NCBI GenBank assembly: GCA_050246475.1
Contig: JBFWVZ010000002.1
Span: 62,001-126,000 of the forward strand
Length of the DNA: 64,000 bases
Origin: CADEEL01 sp050246475
Lineage (GTDB): Bacteria > Pseudomonadota > Alphaproteobacteria > Caulobacterales > Aquidulcibacteraceae
Direction: 5' to 3'
The notes beneath the pieces were generated by a model that was not told the origin of the DNA, searched no databases, and saw nothing but the letters and a program-made list of their open reading frames with translations. The position numbers and the translations under genes were made by a program. Positions 7,866 through 16,126 of the stretch are shown here, piece by piece (the first letter of the stretch is position 1; each line of letters starts with the position of its first letter).

Positions 7866-8744
7866 GTGGCTGAGACGCTCGTTCCCGAAGCCTTGCAGAA
7901 AGCTCCCACGGCACACGGCCTGCGCGGGGACTATTCGCACATGCGCCCGGACTGGACGGTGGCGCAGCCGATCGAGACGTACACGCGCGAAGATCACGCG
8001 CTTTGGCGCACACTCTACGAGCGCCAAACACGCCTGGTGAAGGACTACGCCGCGCCTGTCTTCGTCGACTCGCTGCGCGCCATGGAATGCGCCGATGGCA
8101 TTCCCGATCTCGAAGCGCTCTCAGCGCGGCTACGCAAAGCCACCGGCTGGGAGATCGCCTGCGTGCCCGGCTTGCTGCCGGACGATGTGTTCTTCGGCCA
8201 TCTCGCGAACCGGCGCTTTCCAGCGAGTTGGTGGATCAGGAAGCCGGAAGAGATCGACTATCTCGTCGAGCCCGACGTCTTCCACGACGTGTTCGGCCAC
8301 GTGCCGCTGCTCTTCGATCCCGTGTTCGCGGACTATCTGCAAGAATACGGCAAGGGCGGCCCCAAGGCGATCGCGCACGATGCGGTCGGCACGCTCGCGC
8401 GGCTCTATTGGTACATGGTCGAGTTCGGGCTCATCCGCGTTGACGGCGAAATCAAAGCCTATGGCGCGGGCATGCTCTCTTCATTCGGCGAGACGAAATT
8501 CTCAGTCGACTCGCCCTCGCCCAATCGCATCGGCTTCGATCTCGAGCGCGTGATGCGCACGCGCTATTGGATCGACCGCTACCAATCGACCTATTTCGTG
8601 CTCGACAGTTTCGAGCAACTCTTCCGCAGCTCGATCGACACCGATTTCGCCCCGCTCTACGAGCGCATCAAGGCCGTTGAGCCCTACGCGCCGGACGCCG
8701 TGCTCGCCAGCGACATCGTGATCAATCGCGGCACGCAGGCGTGA
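7866..8744 (+). CDS. phhA: Phenylalanine 4-monooxygenase
   Basis: A 292-residue pterin-dependent aromatic amino acid hydroxylase that converts phenylalanine to tyrosine. The iron ligands are visible: two histidines in FHDVFGHVPLL (about residues 139-145) and the glutamate in YWYMVEFG (about 185). The RFPASWWIRKPEEIDYLVEPD segment before them is characteristic. It starts at GTG 7866; the length matches the single-domain bacterial enzyme. No pterin dehydratase gene is adjacent. Confidence 0.95.
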   Translation: MAETLVPEALQKAPTAHGLRGDYSHMRPDWTVAQPIETYTREDHALWRTLYERQTRLVKDYAAPVFVDSLRAMECADGIPDLEALSARLRKATGWEIACVPGLLPDDVFFGHLANRRFPASWWIRKPEEIDYLVEPDVFHDVFGHVPLLFDPVFADYLQEYGKGGPKAIAHDAVGTLARLYWYMVEFGLIRVDGEIKAYGAGMLSSFGETKFSVDSPSPNRIGFDLERVMRTRYWIDRYQSTYFVLDSFEQLFRSSIDTDFAPLYERIKAVEPYAPDAVLASDIVINRGTQA

Positions 8745-8781
8745 TCTCGCCTTGGCGCGCGGCGCACGCTAGACCGCGCGC

Positions 8782-9441
8782 ATGAGCGACACCGCGCCCC
8801 AGAAGCCCTTTCATCCGCTCGAGTGGCTGCGGAACTCATTCCTCGCGGGCGTCGCGCTCGTGCTCCCCTTCGTGGTGACGGGCTGGCTCATCTGGACCTT
8901 CGTCACCTTCATCGACACCAACGTCGCGCCGCTCATGCCGCCGGTGTGGGCGCCTGTCGCGGACAACATCCCCGGCTTCGGCGTCGTCGTCGCCGTGGCG
9001 GCGCTCACCCTCATCGGCGCTCTCACCGGCAATCTCGTGGGGCGCTTTCTTCTGAACACGACGGAGCGCATCGTCACGCGGCTGCCCATCGTGCGTTCGA
9101 TCTATGGCGGCTCGAAACAGATTTTCAAACAAGTCGCAGCGCCGGAGCGGACCTCCTTCAAGGAAGCGGTGATGGTGGAGTTCCCGCGCCCCGGCTGCTG
9201 GGCGATCGGGTTCGTCACCAATGAGGAGGCCGGAGAGATCACCGCCGAGTTGGGCGACGATCTGGTCGCGGTTTACGTGCCGCAGGCGCCCATCCCCACG
9301 TCGGGCTTTCTCATCTATTTTCCCCGCACGGCCCTGAAGCCCATCACGCTGGGCCCCGAAGAGGCGCTCAAGCGCGTCATCTCGCTCGGCATCGTCAAAT
9401 CGGATGAAACGTTCGAGAACGGCGAGACTAATCGATCTTGA
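8782..9441 (+). CDS. DUF502 family membrane protein
   Basis: A 219-residue protein with two membrane segments (about residues 17-40 and 62-86) in the first 90 residues and a conserved cytoplasmic part. The signature of the DUF502 family is visible: NSFLAGVALVLPFVVTGWL, the loop RLPIVRSIYGGSKQIFKQV, then VMVEFPRPGCWAIGFVTNE and VYVPQAPIPTSGFLIYFPR. Its function is unknown. It follows phhA by 37 bases on the same strand and its 3' end overlaps the end of the convergent PPK2 gene by 14 bases. Confidence 0.9.
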   Translation: MSDTAPQKPFHPLEWLRNSFLAGVALVLPFVVTGWLIWTFVTFIDTNVAPLMPPVWAPVADNIPGFGVVVAVAALTLIGALTGNLVGRFLLNTTERIVTRLPIVRSIYGGSKQIFKQVAAPERTSFKEAVMVEFPRPGCWAIGFVTNEEAGEITAELGDDLVAVYVPQAPIPTSGFLIYFPRTALKPITLGPEEALKRVISLGIVKSDETFENGETNRS

Positions 9442-10246
9442 TTTTCGCGGGATCGAAGTCCGCCGGCGGATAGGCAGGGTTCATCTCTTCGAGCGTGCCG
9501 CGCACGACAGATGCGATGATTGCGTTGCGGCGCCATTTCTTGTCCGCCGGCACAACGCGCCACGGCGCCTGCTTTGTTGAGCAACGCGTCAGCGCCGTCT
9601 CGTAAGCTTCGGCGTATTTGTCCCAGAGCGCGCGGTCTTCGAGGTCGCCTGGATTGAACTTCCAGTGCTTGGCTGGATCGTCGAGCCGTTCCTGCAAGCG
9701 TTCGCGCTGCTCATCCTTCGAAATATGCAGCATGAACTTGAGGATCGTGACGTTGTTTTCCGTCAGATGCTTTTCAAACGCGTTGATCTGCTCGTAGCGC
9801 TCTTCGACCGCGTCCGCGGGCGCGAGCTTGCGCACCTTCACGACCAACACATCCTCGTAGTGAGAGCGGTTGAAGATGCCGATCATGCCCTTCTTCGGCG
9901 CGGCCTTGTGCACGCGCCAGAGGTAATCGTGCGCCAATTCCTCTTCGCTCGGGCGCCCGAAGGGCGTCACGCACACGCCGAGCGGGCCGCATTGGTTGAA
10001 GACGCCGCGCACCGTGCCGTCCTTGCCGGACGTGTCGATCCCTTGCAGCACGACAAGCAACGCACGCCCGCCTTCCGCCCAGAGCCGATCCTGCAGCGCA
10101 TCGATTTCGGAGGCGTCTCGCTTCAGCGAAGCGGCGCCCTCCTCCTTGTTCTCGAAGAGGCCCGCGCCCACGCAATCGCGCTTAGCGAGCGCGGCCTTCT
10201 CACCGGGCTTCACCAGGATCGATTCATCCAGTGTGCGCCAATCCAT
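9428..10246 (-). CDS. ppk2: Polyphosphate kinase 2 family protein
   Basis: A 272-residue PPK2-type polyphosphate:nucleotide phosphotransferase. The Walker A loop GIDTSGKDGT (about residues 69-78), FGRPSEEELAHDYLWR, and the lid-associated NRSHYEDVLV (about 125-133) match the class that phosphorylates AMP and/or ADP with polyphosphate. I chose the ATG at 10246 because AAGGGAAAG lies just upstream; a GTG at 10261 overlapping the purU stop (GTGA) is the alternative. It is read with purU upstream. Substrate preference cannot be read from sequence alone. Confidence 0.9.
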   Translation of the reverse strand: MDWRTLDESILVKPGEKAALAKRDCVGAGLFENKEEGAASLKRDASEIDALQDRLWAEGGRALLVVLQGIDTSGKDGTVRGVFNQCGPLGVCVTPFGRPSEEELAHDYLWRVHKAAPKKGMIGIFNRSHYEDVLVVKVRKLAPADAVEERYEQINAFEKHLTENNVTILKFMLHISKDEQRERLQERLDDPAKHWKFNPGDLEDRALWDKYAEAYETALTRCSTKQAPWRVVPADKKWRRNAIIASVVRGTLEEMNPAYPPADFDPAKIKID

Positions 10247-10257
10247 GAGCTTTCCCT

Positions 10258-11118
10258 TCACCGGAAGACGACCGTTTTCGCGCCAGTGATCACCACGCGC
10301 CGCTCAATGTGCCAGCGCACCGCGCGCGCCAACACCTGACATTCGAGATCGCGGCCGATCTCCACCAGATCCTTCGGCGTGTGGTGGTGCGCCACGCGCT
10401 CCACCGCCTGCTCGATGATCGGGCCCTCGTCCAGATCGCTTGTGACGTAGTGCGCGGTGGCGCCGATGATCTTCACGCCGCGCGCATAGGCCTGATGATA
10501 GGGCTTGGCGCCCTTGAAGCTCGGCAGAAACGAGTGATGGATGTTGATGGCGCGCCCCGCGAGCTTGGCGCATGTCTCGCTGGAGAGTATTTGCATGTAG
10601 CGCGCGAGCACCAGCAGCTCCGCGCCCGTTTCCTCCATCAGCGCCAGAATGCGGGCTTCCGCGGCCGCCTTCGTTTCAGGGCGCACATCGAGCGCTTCAT
10701 AAGCGATGCCGCGAAATTCCGAGTGGCGGCGCATGTCCTCGTGATTGGAGACGATTCCGGCGATCTCCGCATCGAGCCAGCCCGTCTCCTGCCGATGCAA
10801 CAGATCGACGAGGCAATGCCCGATCTTGGAGACCGCAATGAGGATGCGCGGCCGCGTCGCTTGATCGTGGATGCGCCAAGCCATCTTGAAGCGCCGCGCG
10901 ATGGGCGCGAAGCCAGCCTCAAGCTCCGCCAGCGACGCATGCGCCGCATCCGGCGCGGAAAACGCGGCGCGCATGTAGAAGGCATCGCGTTCGCCGTCGT
11001 GAAACTGATCGCTCTCCTCGATCGAGAGCCCGCGATCGGCCAAGAATGTCGCGACCGCCGCGACGATGCCGATCGCATCGGGGCATTCGAGCGTGAGGAT
11101 GAAGCGCGGCGCGGCCAT
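10258..11118 (-). CDS. purU: Formyltetrahydrofolate deformylase
   Basis: A 286-residue enzyme that hydrolyses 10-formyltetrahydrofolate to tetrahydrofolate and formate, balancing one-carbon pools. An N-terminal ACT domain (about residues 1-85, LTLECPDAIGIVAAVATFL) is followed by a formyltransferase domain. The Asn-His-Asp catalytic set is visible in INIHHSFLPSF (about 190-200) and TSDLDEGPI (about 226-233). ATG 11118 begins directly at the ACT domain. It overlaps or abuts ppk2. A tetrahydrofolate-using glycine cleavage system is encoded elsewhere in this window. Confidence 0.93.
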   Translation of the reverse strand: MAAPRFILTLECPDAIGIVAAVATFLADRGLSIEESDQFHDGERDAFYMRAAFSAPDAAHASLAELEAGFAPIARRFKMAWRIHDQATRPRILIAVSKIGHCLVDLLHRQETGWLDAEIAGIVSNHEDMRRHSEFRGIAYEALDVRPETKAAAEARILALMEETGAELLVLARYMQILSSETCAKLAGRAINIHHSFLPSFKGAKPYHQAYARGVKIIGATAHYVTSDLDEGPIIEQAVERVAHHHTPKDLVEIGRDLECQVLARAVRWHIERRVVITGAKTVVFR

Positions 11119-11135
11119 GATCTGAGCCCTTAGAC

Positions 11136-11162
11136 GAAAAAGGCCCCGCTTGCGCGGGGCCT
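11136..11162 (-). terminator. Rho-independent terminator of rpsD
   Basis: A perfect 9-bp stem, AGGCCCCGC / GCGGGGCCT, with TTGC loop (11141-11162) is flanked on the plus strand by GAAAAA, which gives a U-run after the stem on the minus strand. It lies 27 bases beyond the rpsD stop and before purU, so it ends or attenuates rpsD transcription. Confidence 0.85.
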
Positions 11163-11188
11163 CGCTTCGTTGCGTGCAAGTGGCTGCA

Positions 11189-11806
11189 TCAGCTCGCGTA
11201 ATATTCGACGACGAGGTTCGGCTCCATCTGCACCGGATACGGAACATCGGCCAGCACCGGCACGCGCACGTATTTCGCCGTCATGCTGCGCGGATCGACT
11301 TCGAGGTAATCCGGAATGTCGCGCTCGGGGCTCTGCAGCGCTTCAAGCACGATCGCCATCGAGCGCGCTTTCTCACGCACCTCGATCACGTCGCCGGCCT
11401 TCACCTGGAAGGAAGCAATCGTGACGCGACGCCCGTTCACCTTCACATGCCCGTGGTTCACGAACTGACGCGCGGCGAAAACGGTGGGGACGAACTTCGC
11501 GCGATAGACCATCGCGTCGAGCCGGCTCTCGAGCAGGCCGATGAGGTTTTCCGCCGTGTTGCCTTTCCGGCGCGTCGCTTCCGCGTAGATGCGGCGGAAC
11601 TGCTTCTCGGTGATGTTGCCGTAATACATGCGCAGCTTCTGCTTGGCGGTGAGCTGCAAGCCGAAGTCGGAGGTCTTGCCCTTGCGGCGCTGGCCGTGCT
11701 GGCCGGGGCCGTACTGGCGCTTGTTGACCGGGGATTTCGGGCGGCCCCAGAGGTTCTGCCCGAAGCGGCGGTTCGATTTGTATTTGGATTGGATGCGTTT
11801 CGTCAT
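11189..11806 (-). CDS. rpsD: 30S ribosomal protein S4
   Basis: A 205-residue primary 16S rRNA-binding protein of the small subunit. It starts MTKRIQSKYKSNRRFGQNLWG and carries the S4 RNA-binding domain in the second half (RLDAMVYRAKFVPTVFAARQFVNHGHVKVNG, split here only as description). Length matches alphaproteobacterial S4. The gene stands alone outside a ribosomal protein operon, as is usual in this class, and ends in its own terminator. A TTGACT at 11964-11959 could be the -35 of its promoter, but no good -10 follows. Confidence 0.97.
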   Translation of the reverse strand: MTKRIQSKYKSNRRFGQNLWGRPKSPVNKRQYGPGQHGQRRKGKTSDFGLQLTAKQKLRMYYGNITEKQFRRIYAEATRRKGNTAENLIGLLESRLDAMVYRAKFVPTVFAARQFVNHGHVKVNGRRVTIASFQVKAGDVIEVREKARSMAIVLEALQSPERDIPDYLEVDPRSMTAKYVRVPVLADVPYPVQMEPNLVVEYYAS

Positions 11807-11970
11807 GGCGCGCGGGCGCCTTTCTTTCGTCTCTGACGGGGCCCGGCGGCTTCACTAGCGAAGTCGCGACTGCCCTGGCGGTTCACCCGTCACCCAGTAT
11901 GCGAACGGCCGTGCGGGCCGCCGCGGAAAGCGGGGCTTGTGATGGATCGGGCGCTCCAAGTCAACGCGCG

Positions 11971-12090
11971 TCAGGCGCCGAGGCGCTCCAGCACCGTGTA
12001 AAGCGCCAGCGACAGCGTCAGCAGCACGCCCACGGCGAGGATGCCGCGCAGCGCCTCGACCAGGAGGGTATGAGGGCGGGAACGAGCCAT
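11971..12090 (-). CDS. Putative 39-residue single-span membrane protein
   Basis: A short frame from ATG 12090 to TGA 11971 encodes MARSRPHTLLVEALRGI followed by a hydrophobic helix (about residues 17-34, Leu/Val/Ala-rich) and the end ERLGA. It has the positive-inside start and single helix of a small membrane protein. No strong ribosome-binding site is visible. It lies between rpsD and the 62-residue gene at 12139, on the same strand. The reading is based on composition only and it could be chance. Confidence 0.4.
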   Translation of the reverse strand: MARSRPHTLLVEALRGILAVGVLLTLSLALYTVLERLGA

Positions 12091-12138
12091 GCCCGCTATA
12101 TGGGGAGTTTGGGATAAGGTTTTCGATACGCGCGCCAA

Positions 12139-12327
12139 TCAGGCCGGTTGGGGCGCGCACTCAACCGCGCCAATGAAATCGTCGCCCCGCCAAACTTCGA
12201 CGCATGGGTGCCGGTCGAGCAAGGAGCGCGCCCAATCGAGCGCCTGTTCGTCGGTGTCGCAAACCCGCACCGTCATGCCGCCAAGGCGGTCCTCGTTCGT
12301 CCGAAAGTAAAGATGATAGCCAGCCAT
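12139..12327 (-). CDS. Small hypothetical protein, 62 residues
   Basis: A 62-residue acidic soluble protein that starts MAGYHLYFRTNEDRLGG and contains DTDEQALDWARSLL, a helix pattern seen in many short uncharacterised alphaproteobacterial proteins that begin with a YHLYF-like strand. Frame and codon use look native. It stands alone between two small genes on the same strand. No function can be given. Confidence 0.55.
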   Translation of the reverse strand: MAGYHLYFRTNEDRLGGMTVRVCDTDEQALDWARSLLDRHPCVEVWRGDDFIGAVECAPQPA

Positions 12328-12417
12328 GCACGAACTCCGGCTGTGCCCCGAGACAGCCGATCATACTCCGAAAAGGCGGTGCGAGCCCTTAACTTGCGGT
12401 TAGAAAACCGCCTTCTT

Positions 12418-13236
12418 TCAACCCGGAGGAGGCCCTCGATGGGGCACAATCTCGTCGAACACGATCCGCCAGCCCTCCGGGCGGTGCTGCCAGATGCGGG
12501 CGTAATAGCCCCTCCGATCCCCGCGCCGCGCCTCGCCTAGCGAGAACACCATGTCCCCCGCCGGCGCGCCCTCCCGCCGGATTGGCGTGAGTACGGTGGG
12601 TCCATCGGCGGCGATCAGAGCAGCCGCCGCGTCTCGCCCGACGCCCGCCGCCGCGCCTGGCCGATTGACCCGCGCATCCTCCGCGAGCCAGCGCGCCGCG
12701 CCGAAGTCTCCTCCCTCCTCGATCGACCGCACCGCCTCGACCGCCGCGTCCGCAGAGGCGGCGCCGCTCGCCGCCACAGGCAACGCTGGGAGCACGGCAT
12801 CGTTCGCAATCGCTGGCCCCGGATCGGCGACGTCAGTGCCCGCATCAAAAATCCAGCGCCAATCACCGTTCGGCTGACGGCGCCACACAGTGAAATAGTG
12901 CCCAATGATCCCGTCGCGCCCGCGGATTTGGAATGGCCCTGTCGTGAAGCCGAAATCGCCGCCGCGCGAAACGCCGGCATAAGCCGGGCGCCAATCCAAC
13001 GTCGTTTCCCCAGGCCCATCGATCTGCGCGAGGCCCTCGGCGGCATCCACCGGCCCAGGCGAAAGCGTGATCGCGCCGGGCGCGTGCCAGCGCCGGAACG
13101 CCTCAGCCCAACCGATCTGTGCGGCCTCCGCCGCGAACGCGCGCTCGGCGGCAATGACCGGATCGGCGCTCACGCTTTGTGCTTGCGACGTCGTAGTGCA
13201 TGCGGCGAGCGCCGCGGCAAGGATCAAGGCTCTCAT
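12418..13236 (-). CDS. Lipoprotein with two SnoaL/DUF4440-like halves
   Basis: A 272-residue exported lipoprotein. The chosen ATG (13236) gives MRALILAAALAACTTT with a lipobox LAAC at residues 10-13; a start 36 bases upstream would put extra residues before the signal. The mature protein looks like two copies of a nuclear-transport-factor-2-like fold: IAAERAFAAEAAQIGWAEAFRRW...HYFTVWRRQPNGDWRWIFD, then a second half ending YYARIWQHRPEGWRIVFDE. The repeated W-R-W/I-FD ending supports a DUF4440-like duplication, which is inference. It would sit in the outer or inner membrane facing the periplasm. Confidence 0.75.
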   Translation of the reverse strand: MRALILAAALAACTTTSQAQSVSADPVIAAERAFAAEAAQIGWAEAFRRWHAPGAITLSPGPVDAAEGLAQIDGPGETTLDWRPAYAGVSRGGDFGFTTGPFQIRGRDGIIGHYFTVWRRQPNGDWRWIFDAGTDVADPGPAIANDAVLPALPVAASGAASADAAVEAVRSIEEGGDFGAARWLAEDARVNRPGAAAGVGRDAAAALIAADGPTVLTPIRREGAPAGDMVFSLGEARRGDRRGYYARIWQHRPEGWRIVFDEIVPHRGPPPG

Positions 13237-13315
13237 ACACGCGAGCCCTGCGCGAAGCGGCGTCCCGGTCAATCAAAACTGCGACGAACGGGCGTCTCAA
13301 TACGCCGAACGGCGA

Positions 13316-13822
13316 TCAATCGCTCGTGTTCGAATCCAGCGTGTACTGGCTTTGCAGATAATTCTGCAGCCCGAGCTGCGCGAGATTGTTGAGCTGCGTC
13401 TCGAGGAAATCGATGTGCTCCTCGGTGTCGTCGAGGATTTCGACGAAGAGATCGCGCGTCACATAATCCTGCTTCTTCTCGCAAAGCGCGATGCCTTTGA
13501 CGAGCGATGCGCGCCCAGTGGTTTCGGCGTTGAGATCGGCCTTGAGCCGTTCCTCCACCGTCTCGCCGATTTGCAGCTTGTGCAGGTCTTGCAGGTTCGG
13601 CAGCGCCGGCCCGCCCGCGGGCTTCTCGAAGAAGAGAATGCGCTTCACCAGCCGGTCGGCGTGCTTCATCTCGCCGATCGATTCCTCGTACGTCTTCTTG
13701 CCGAGCTTCCCGTAGCCCTCGGACTCGTACATCCGCGCGTGCAGAAAGTATTGATTGATGGAGGTCAGTTCGTTGGTGAGGCACTCGTTGAGCGCCTTGA
13801 TGATCTCGTCGTCACCCTTCAT
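13316..13822 (-). CDS. bfr: Bacterioferritin
   Basis: A 168-residue ferritin-like four-helix protein that stores iron as a 24-mer and binds haem. Ferroxidase ligands are visible: Glu in CLTNELTSINQYF, Glu and His in IGEMKHADRL, Glu in DLNAETTGR, and Glu-His in DTEEHIDFL. The methionine in IGEMKHAD (about residue 52) is the haem ligand. The tail is about ten residues longer than E. coli Bfr (ends LDSNTSD). It follows the ferredoxin gene at 13828 by 5 bases and is read with it. Confidence 0.97.
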   Translation of the reverse strand: MKGDDEIIKALNECLTNELTSINQYFLHARMYESEGYGKLGKKTYEESIGEMKHADRLVKRILFFEKPAGGPALPNLQDLHKLQIGETVEERLKADLNAETTGRASLVKGIALCEKKQDYVTRDLFVEILDDTEEHIDFLETQLNNLAQLGLQNYLQSQYTLDSNTSD

Positions 13823-13827
13823 CGCGC

Positions 13828-14028
13828 TTACTCCGCTGCGACGAGGGACGCCTCCTTACGACGCGCGCCCCGCTTGCGATCGATCTGCATAGCGATATCC
13901 GGGAGGCACTGGCCGCAGCACGGCTCTGCTGCGTTCATGGCGAGCGCTTCGCGCGGACAACGCGCCCCAGCGTCGATCGCGGAATCGATTTCCCGCTGCC
14001 TGACGCCGTTGCAATTGCAGACATACAT
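13828..14028 (-). CDS. bfd: Bacterioferritin-associated ferredoxin (BFD-like [2Fe-2S])
   Basis: A 66-residue [2Fe-2S] protein. Four cysteines are arranged as MYVCNCNGV (CxC) and EPCCGQCLPD (CxxC pattern), as in BFD, which delivers electrons to release iron from bacterioferritin. The ATG at 14028 starts directly at the MYVCNCN motif; upstream in-frame sequence is not family-like. It is the first gene of a two-gene unit with bfr, behind a Fur-box-like dyad at 14114-14128. The basic C-terminus (RKRGARRKEA) is a small extension. Confidence 0.88.
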   Translation of the reverse strand: MYVCNCNGVRQREIDSAIDAGARCPREALAMNAAEPCCGQCLPDIAMQIDRKRGARRKEASLVAAE

Positions 14029-14113
14029 AGGCGAGCCCGTTGAACGCAAAGCCGAAACCGGCGAACGCCTCGCATCCGCACAGATTGCTGCGGATTGAAG
14101 CGCCGCCTTTACA

Positions 14114-14128
14114 TGCAAATCATTCGCA
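14114..14128. promoter_or_regulatory. Fur-box-like 7-1-7 dyad upstream of bfd-bfr
   Basis: TGCAAATCATTCGCA is a 7-1-7 inverted repeat with six of seven pairs matching, close to the minimal Fur recognition pattern with central AAT-N-ATT. It lies 86 bases upstream of the bfd start, and a TTGACC -35-like hexamer sits just upstream on the minus strand, so the dyad overlaps the likely promoter. Iron-dependent control by Fur or a relative is inference from sequence and gene content. Confidence 0.55.
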
Positions 14129-14177
14129 TAAAGGTCAAGAGGCTTCGGCTGTCGGGGGAGGAAGCGGCTCCTTGGCG

Positions 14178-14474
14178 CTAATCATCCCCGTCCAGCACAT
14201 GCGGATAGTGCCGCCGATCCCAGTCATCCAACCGCAAGGACACCTTGGCGGCCGTGACTATCTCGTCCTCCTCGTCATAGGCGCGGACACGCAACCCCAC
14301 CCCGGAACCAATCCCCCGATCTTCGTGCCACGCATGCGACCAGAGGTGAAAGTGATCGTTCTGTTCGCTGAGCGCTCGAAGTTCGGCAATGAGCCGATCG
14401 CAACCCTCAGGATTGAGAAAGATAAGCAGCTCCCCATCGGGTGACCGTTCGATGGTGATCCTCGCGCGCGGCAT
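14178..14474 (-). CDS. Small protein resembling Imm32-type immunity proteins
   Basis: A 98-residue soluble protein. It begins with a basic strand (MPRARITIERSPDGELLIFL), has a helix with GCDRLIAELRALSEQND and then DHFHLWSHAWHED, followed by acidic strands and DDWDRRHYPHV. The D-H-x-H element after a helix is reminiscent of small Imm32-type proteins, but no toxin gene is next to it, so the assignment is tentative. It lies 3 bases from the end of the carboxylase gene on the same strand and could be translated from that transcript. Confidence 0.55.
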   Translation of the reverse strand: MPRARITIERSPDGELLIFLNPEGCDRLIAELRALSEQNDHFHLWSHAWHEDRGIGSGVGLRVRAYDEEDEIVTAAKVSLRLDDWDRRHYPHVLDGDD

Positions 14475-14477
14475 CGC

Positions 14478-16082
14478 TCACATCCTAAACACACCCCAGC
14501 GCGTCTCTTCGATCGGCGCGTTGAGCGCGGCGGCCAGAGAAAGCGCAACGACGCGGCGTGTGTCCTTCGGGTCGATGACGCCGTCGTCCCATAGCCGCGC
14601 GGTGGAGAAATAGGGGCTGCCCTCTTCCTCGTATTTGTCGCGGATGGGCTTCTTGAACGCCTCTTCTTCCGCCGCGCTCCACTTGCCGCCTTTGGCTTCG
14701 ATATTGTCGCGCCGCACGGTGGCCAAGACGCTCGCCGCCTGCTCTCCGCCCATCACGGAGATGCGCGCATTGGGCCACATCCAAAGGAAACGCGGGCCGT
14801 AGGCGCGCCCGCACATGCCGTAGTTCCCGGCGCCGTAAGAGCCCCCGATCACCACCGTGATCTTCGGCACCTTCGCGCACGAAACCGCCGTCACCATCTT
14901 GGCGCCGTCCTTGGCGATGCCCCCCGCTTCATACGCGCTGCCGACCATGAAGCCCGTGATGTTCTGCAGGAAGAGGAGCGGCACGCCGCGCTGCGCGCAA
15001 AGCTCGATGAAATGCGCGCCCTTCAGCGCACTCTCCGAGAAGAGCACGCCGTTGTTCGCCAGAATGCCGACTTGCATGCCGTGAATGCGCGCAAAGCCGG
15101 TGACGAGCGTTTCGCCATAGAGCTTCTTGAACTCGTCGAACTCCGAGCCGTCCACCACGCGCGCAATCACCTCGCGCACATCGTAGGGCGTGCGCACATC
15201 GTCCGGCACGACGCCGTAGATCTCCTCGGGATCGTAGAACGGCGCGCGCGCTTCGAGCCCACCCTCCAATCCGCGTTGCGCCGGCAAGTTCGCCACGCAC
15301 CGGCGCGCGAGATAGAGCGCGTGCGCGTCGTCCATCGCGTAATGATCCGCAACGCCCGATTTGCGCGCATGCACGTCCGCCCCGCCCAAATCCTCAGCGC
15401 TGATCACTTCCCCGGTCGCGGCCTTCACCAGCGGCGGGCCGCCCAGGAAGATCGTGCCTTGCTTGCGCACAATGATCGTTTCATCGCTCATCGCCGGCAC
15501 ATAGGCGCCGCCCGCCGTGCAGCTTCCCATCACCACCGCGATCTGCGGAATGCCCGCCGCGCTCATCTGCGCCTGGTTGAAGAAGATGCGCCCGAAATGC
15601 TCGCGGTCTGGAAAGACGTCCGCCTGGAACGGCAGGTTCGCCCCGCCGCTGTCCACCAGATAGATGCACGGCAGCCGGTTCTCGCGCGCGATCTCCTGCG
15701 CGCGCAAATGCTTCTTCACGGTGAGCGGATAATAGGTGCCCCCCTTCACGGTCGCGTCGTTGCACACGATCATCACCGTGCGCCCCTCGACGCGCCCGAG
15801 CCCGCAAATGAGCGAAGCGGCGTGGACGTCGCCTTCGTACATGCCGTTGGCGGCGAGCGCGCCGATTTCGAGGAAGGGCGAACCGGGATCGACCAGCCGC
15901 TCCACCCGCTCGCGCGGCAGAAACTTGCCCCGCGCCGTGTGGCGCTTGCGGCTCTCCTCCGAGCCGCCGAGCGCGGCGGCCGCCGTGCGCGCGCGCAATT
16001 CCTCGACGAGCCCGCGCATGGCGGCCGCGTTCCTGGCGAAGCCTTCGCCCGCCGCATCGATCTGGGACGTGATCTGACTCAT
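14478..16082 (-). CDS. mccB: Acyl-CoA carboxylase carboxyltransferase subunit (methylcrotonyl-CoA carboxylase beta-like)
   Basis: A 534-residue carboxyltransferase of the biotin-dependent acyl-CoA carboxylase family. The two crotonase-like halves are clear: GGTYYPLTVKKHLRAQEIA, YLVDSGGANLPFQADVFPD and VMGSCTAGGAYVPAMSDE in the first; ILANNGVLFSESALKGAHFI, VVIGGSYGAGNYGMCGRAY and WPNARISVMGGEQAA in the second. These oxyanion-hole regions and the FPDREHFGRIFFNQAQMS stretch fit the methylcrotonyl-CoA enzyme of leucine breakdown better than propionyl-CoA carboxylase. No biotin-carrying alpha subunit lies nearby in the window. Confidence 0.9.
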   Translation of the reverse strand: MSQITSQIDAAGEGFARNAAAMRGLVEELRARTAAAALGGSEESRKRHTARGKFLPRERVERLVDPGSPFLEIGALAANGMYEGDVHAASLICGLGRVEGRTVMIVCNDATVKGGTYYPLTVKKHLRAQEIARENRLPCIYLVDSGGANLPFQADVFPDREHFGRIFFNQAQMSAAGIPQIAVVMGSCTAGGAYVPAMSDETIIVRKQGTIFLGGPPLVKAATGEVISAEDLGGADVHARKSGVADHYAMDDAHALYLARRCVANLPAQRGLEGGLEARAPFYDPEEIYGVVPDDVRTPYDVREVIARVVDGSEFDEFKKLYGETLVTGFARIHGMQVGILANNGVLFSESALKGAHFIELCAQRGVPLLFLQNITGFMVGSAYEAGGIAKDGAKMVTAVSCAKVPKITVVIGGSYGAGNYGMCGRAYGPRFLWMWPNARISVMGGEQAASVLATVRRDNIEAKGGKWSAAEEEAFKKPIRDKYEEEGSPYFSTARLWDDGVIDPKDTRRVVALSLAAALNAPIEETRWGVFRM

Positions 16083-16126
16083 GGGCCCGAGCGCTCGCGC
16101 GCGCCGGGCGTTAAGTCAACACCGCT

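Noticed and set aside
13328..13338. A TTCGAATCC stretch like a tRNA T-loop
   Set aside because: It lies within the 3' end of bfr and no acceptor, D or anticodon stems surround it.
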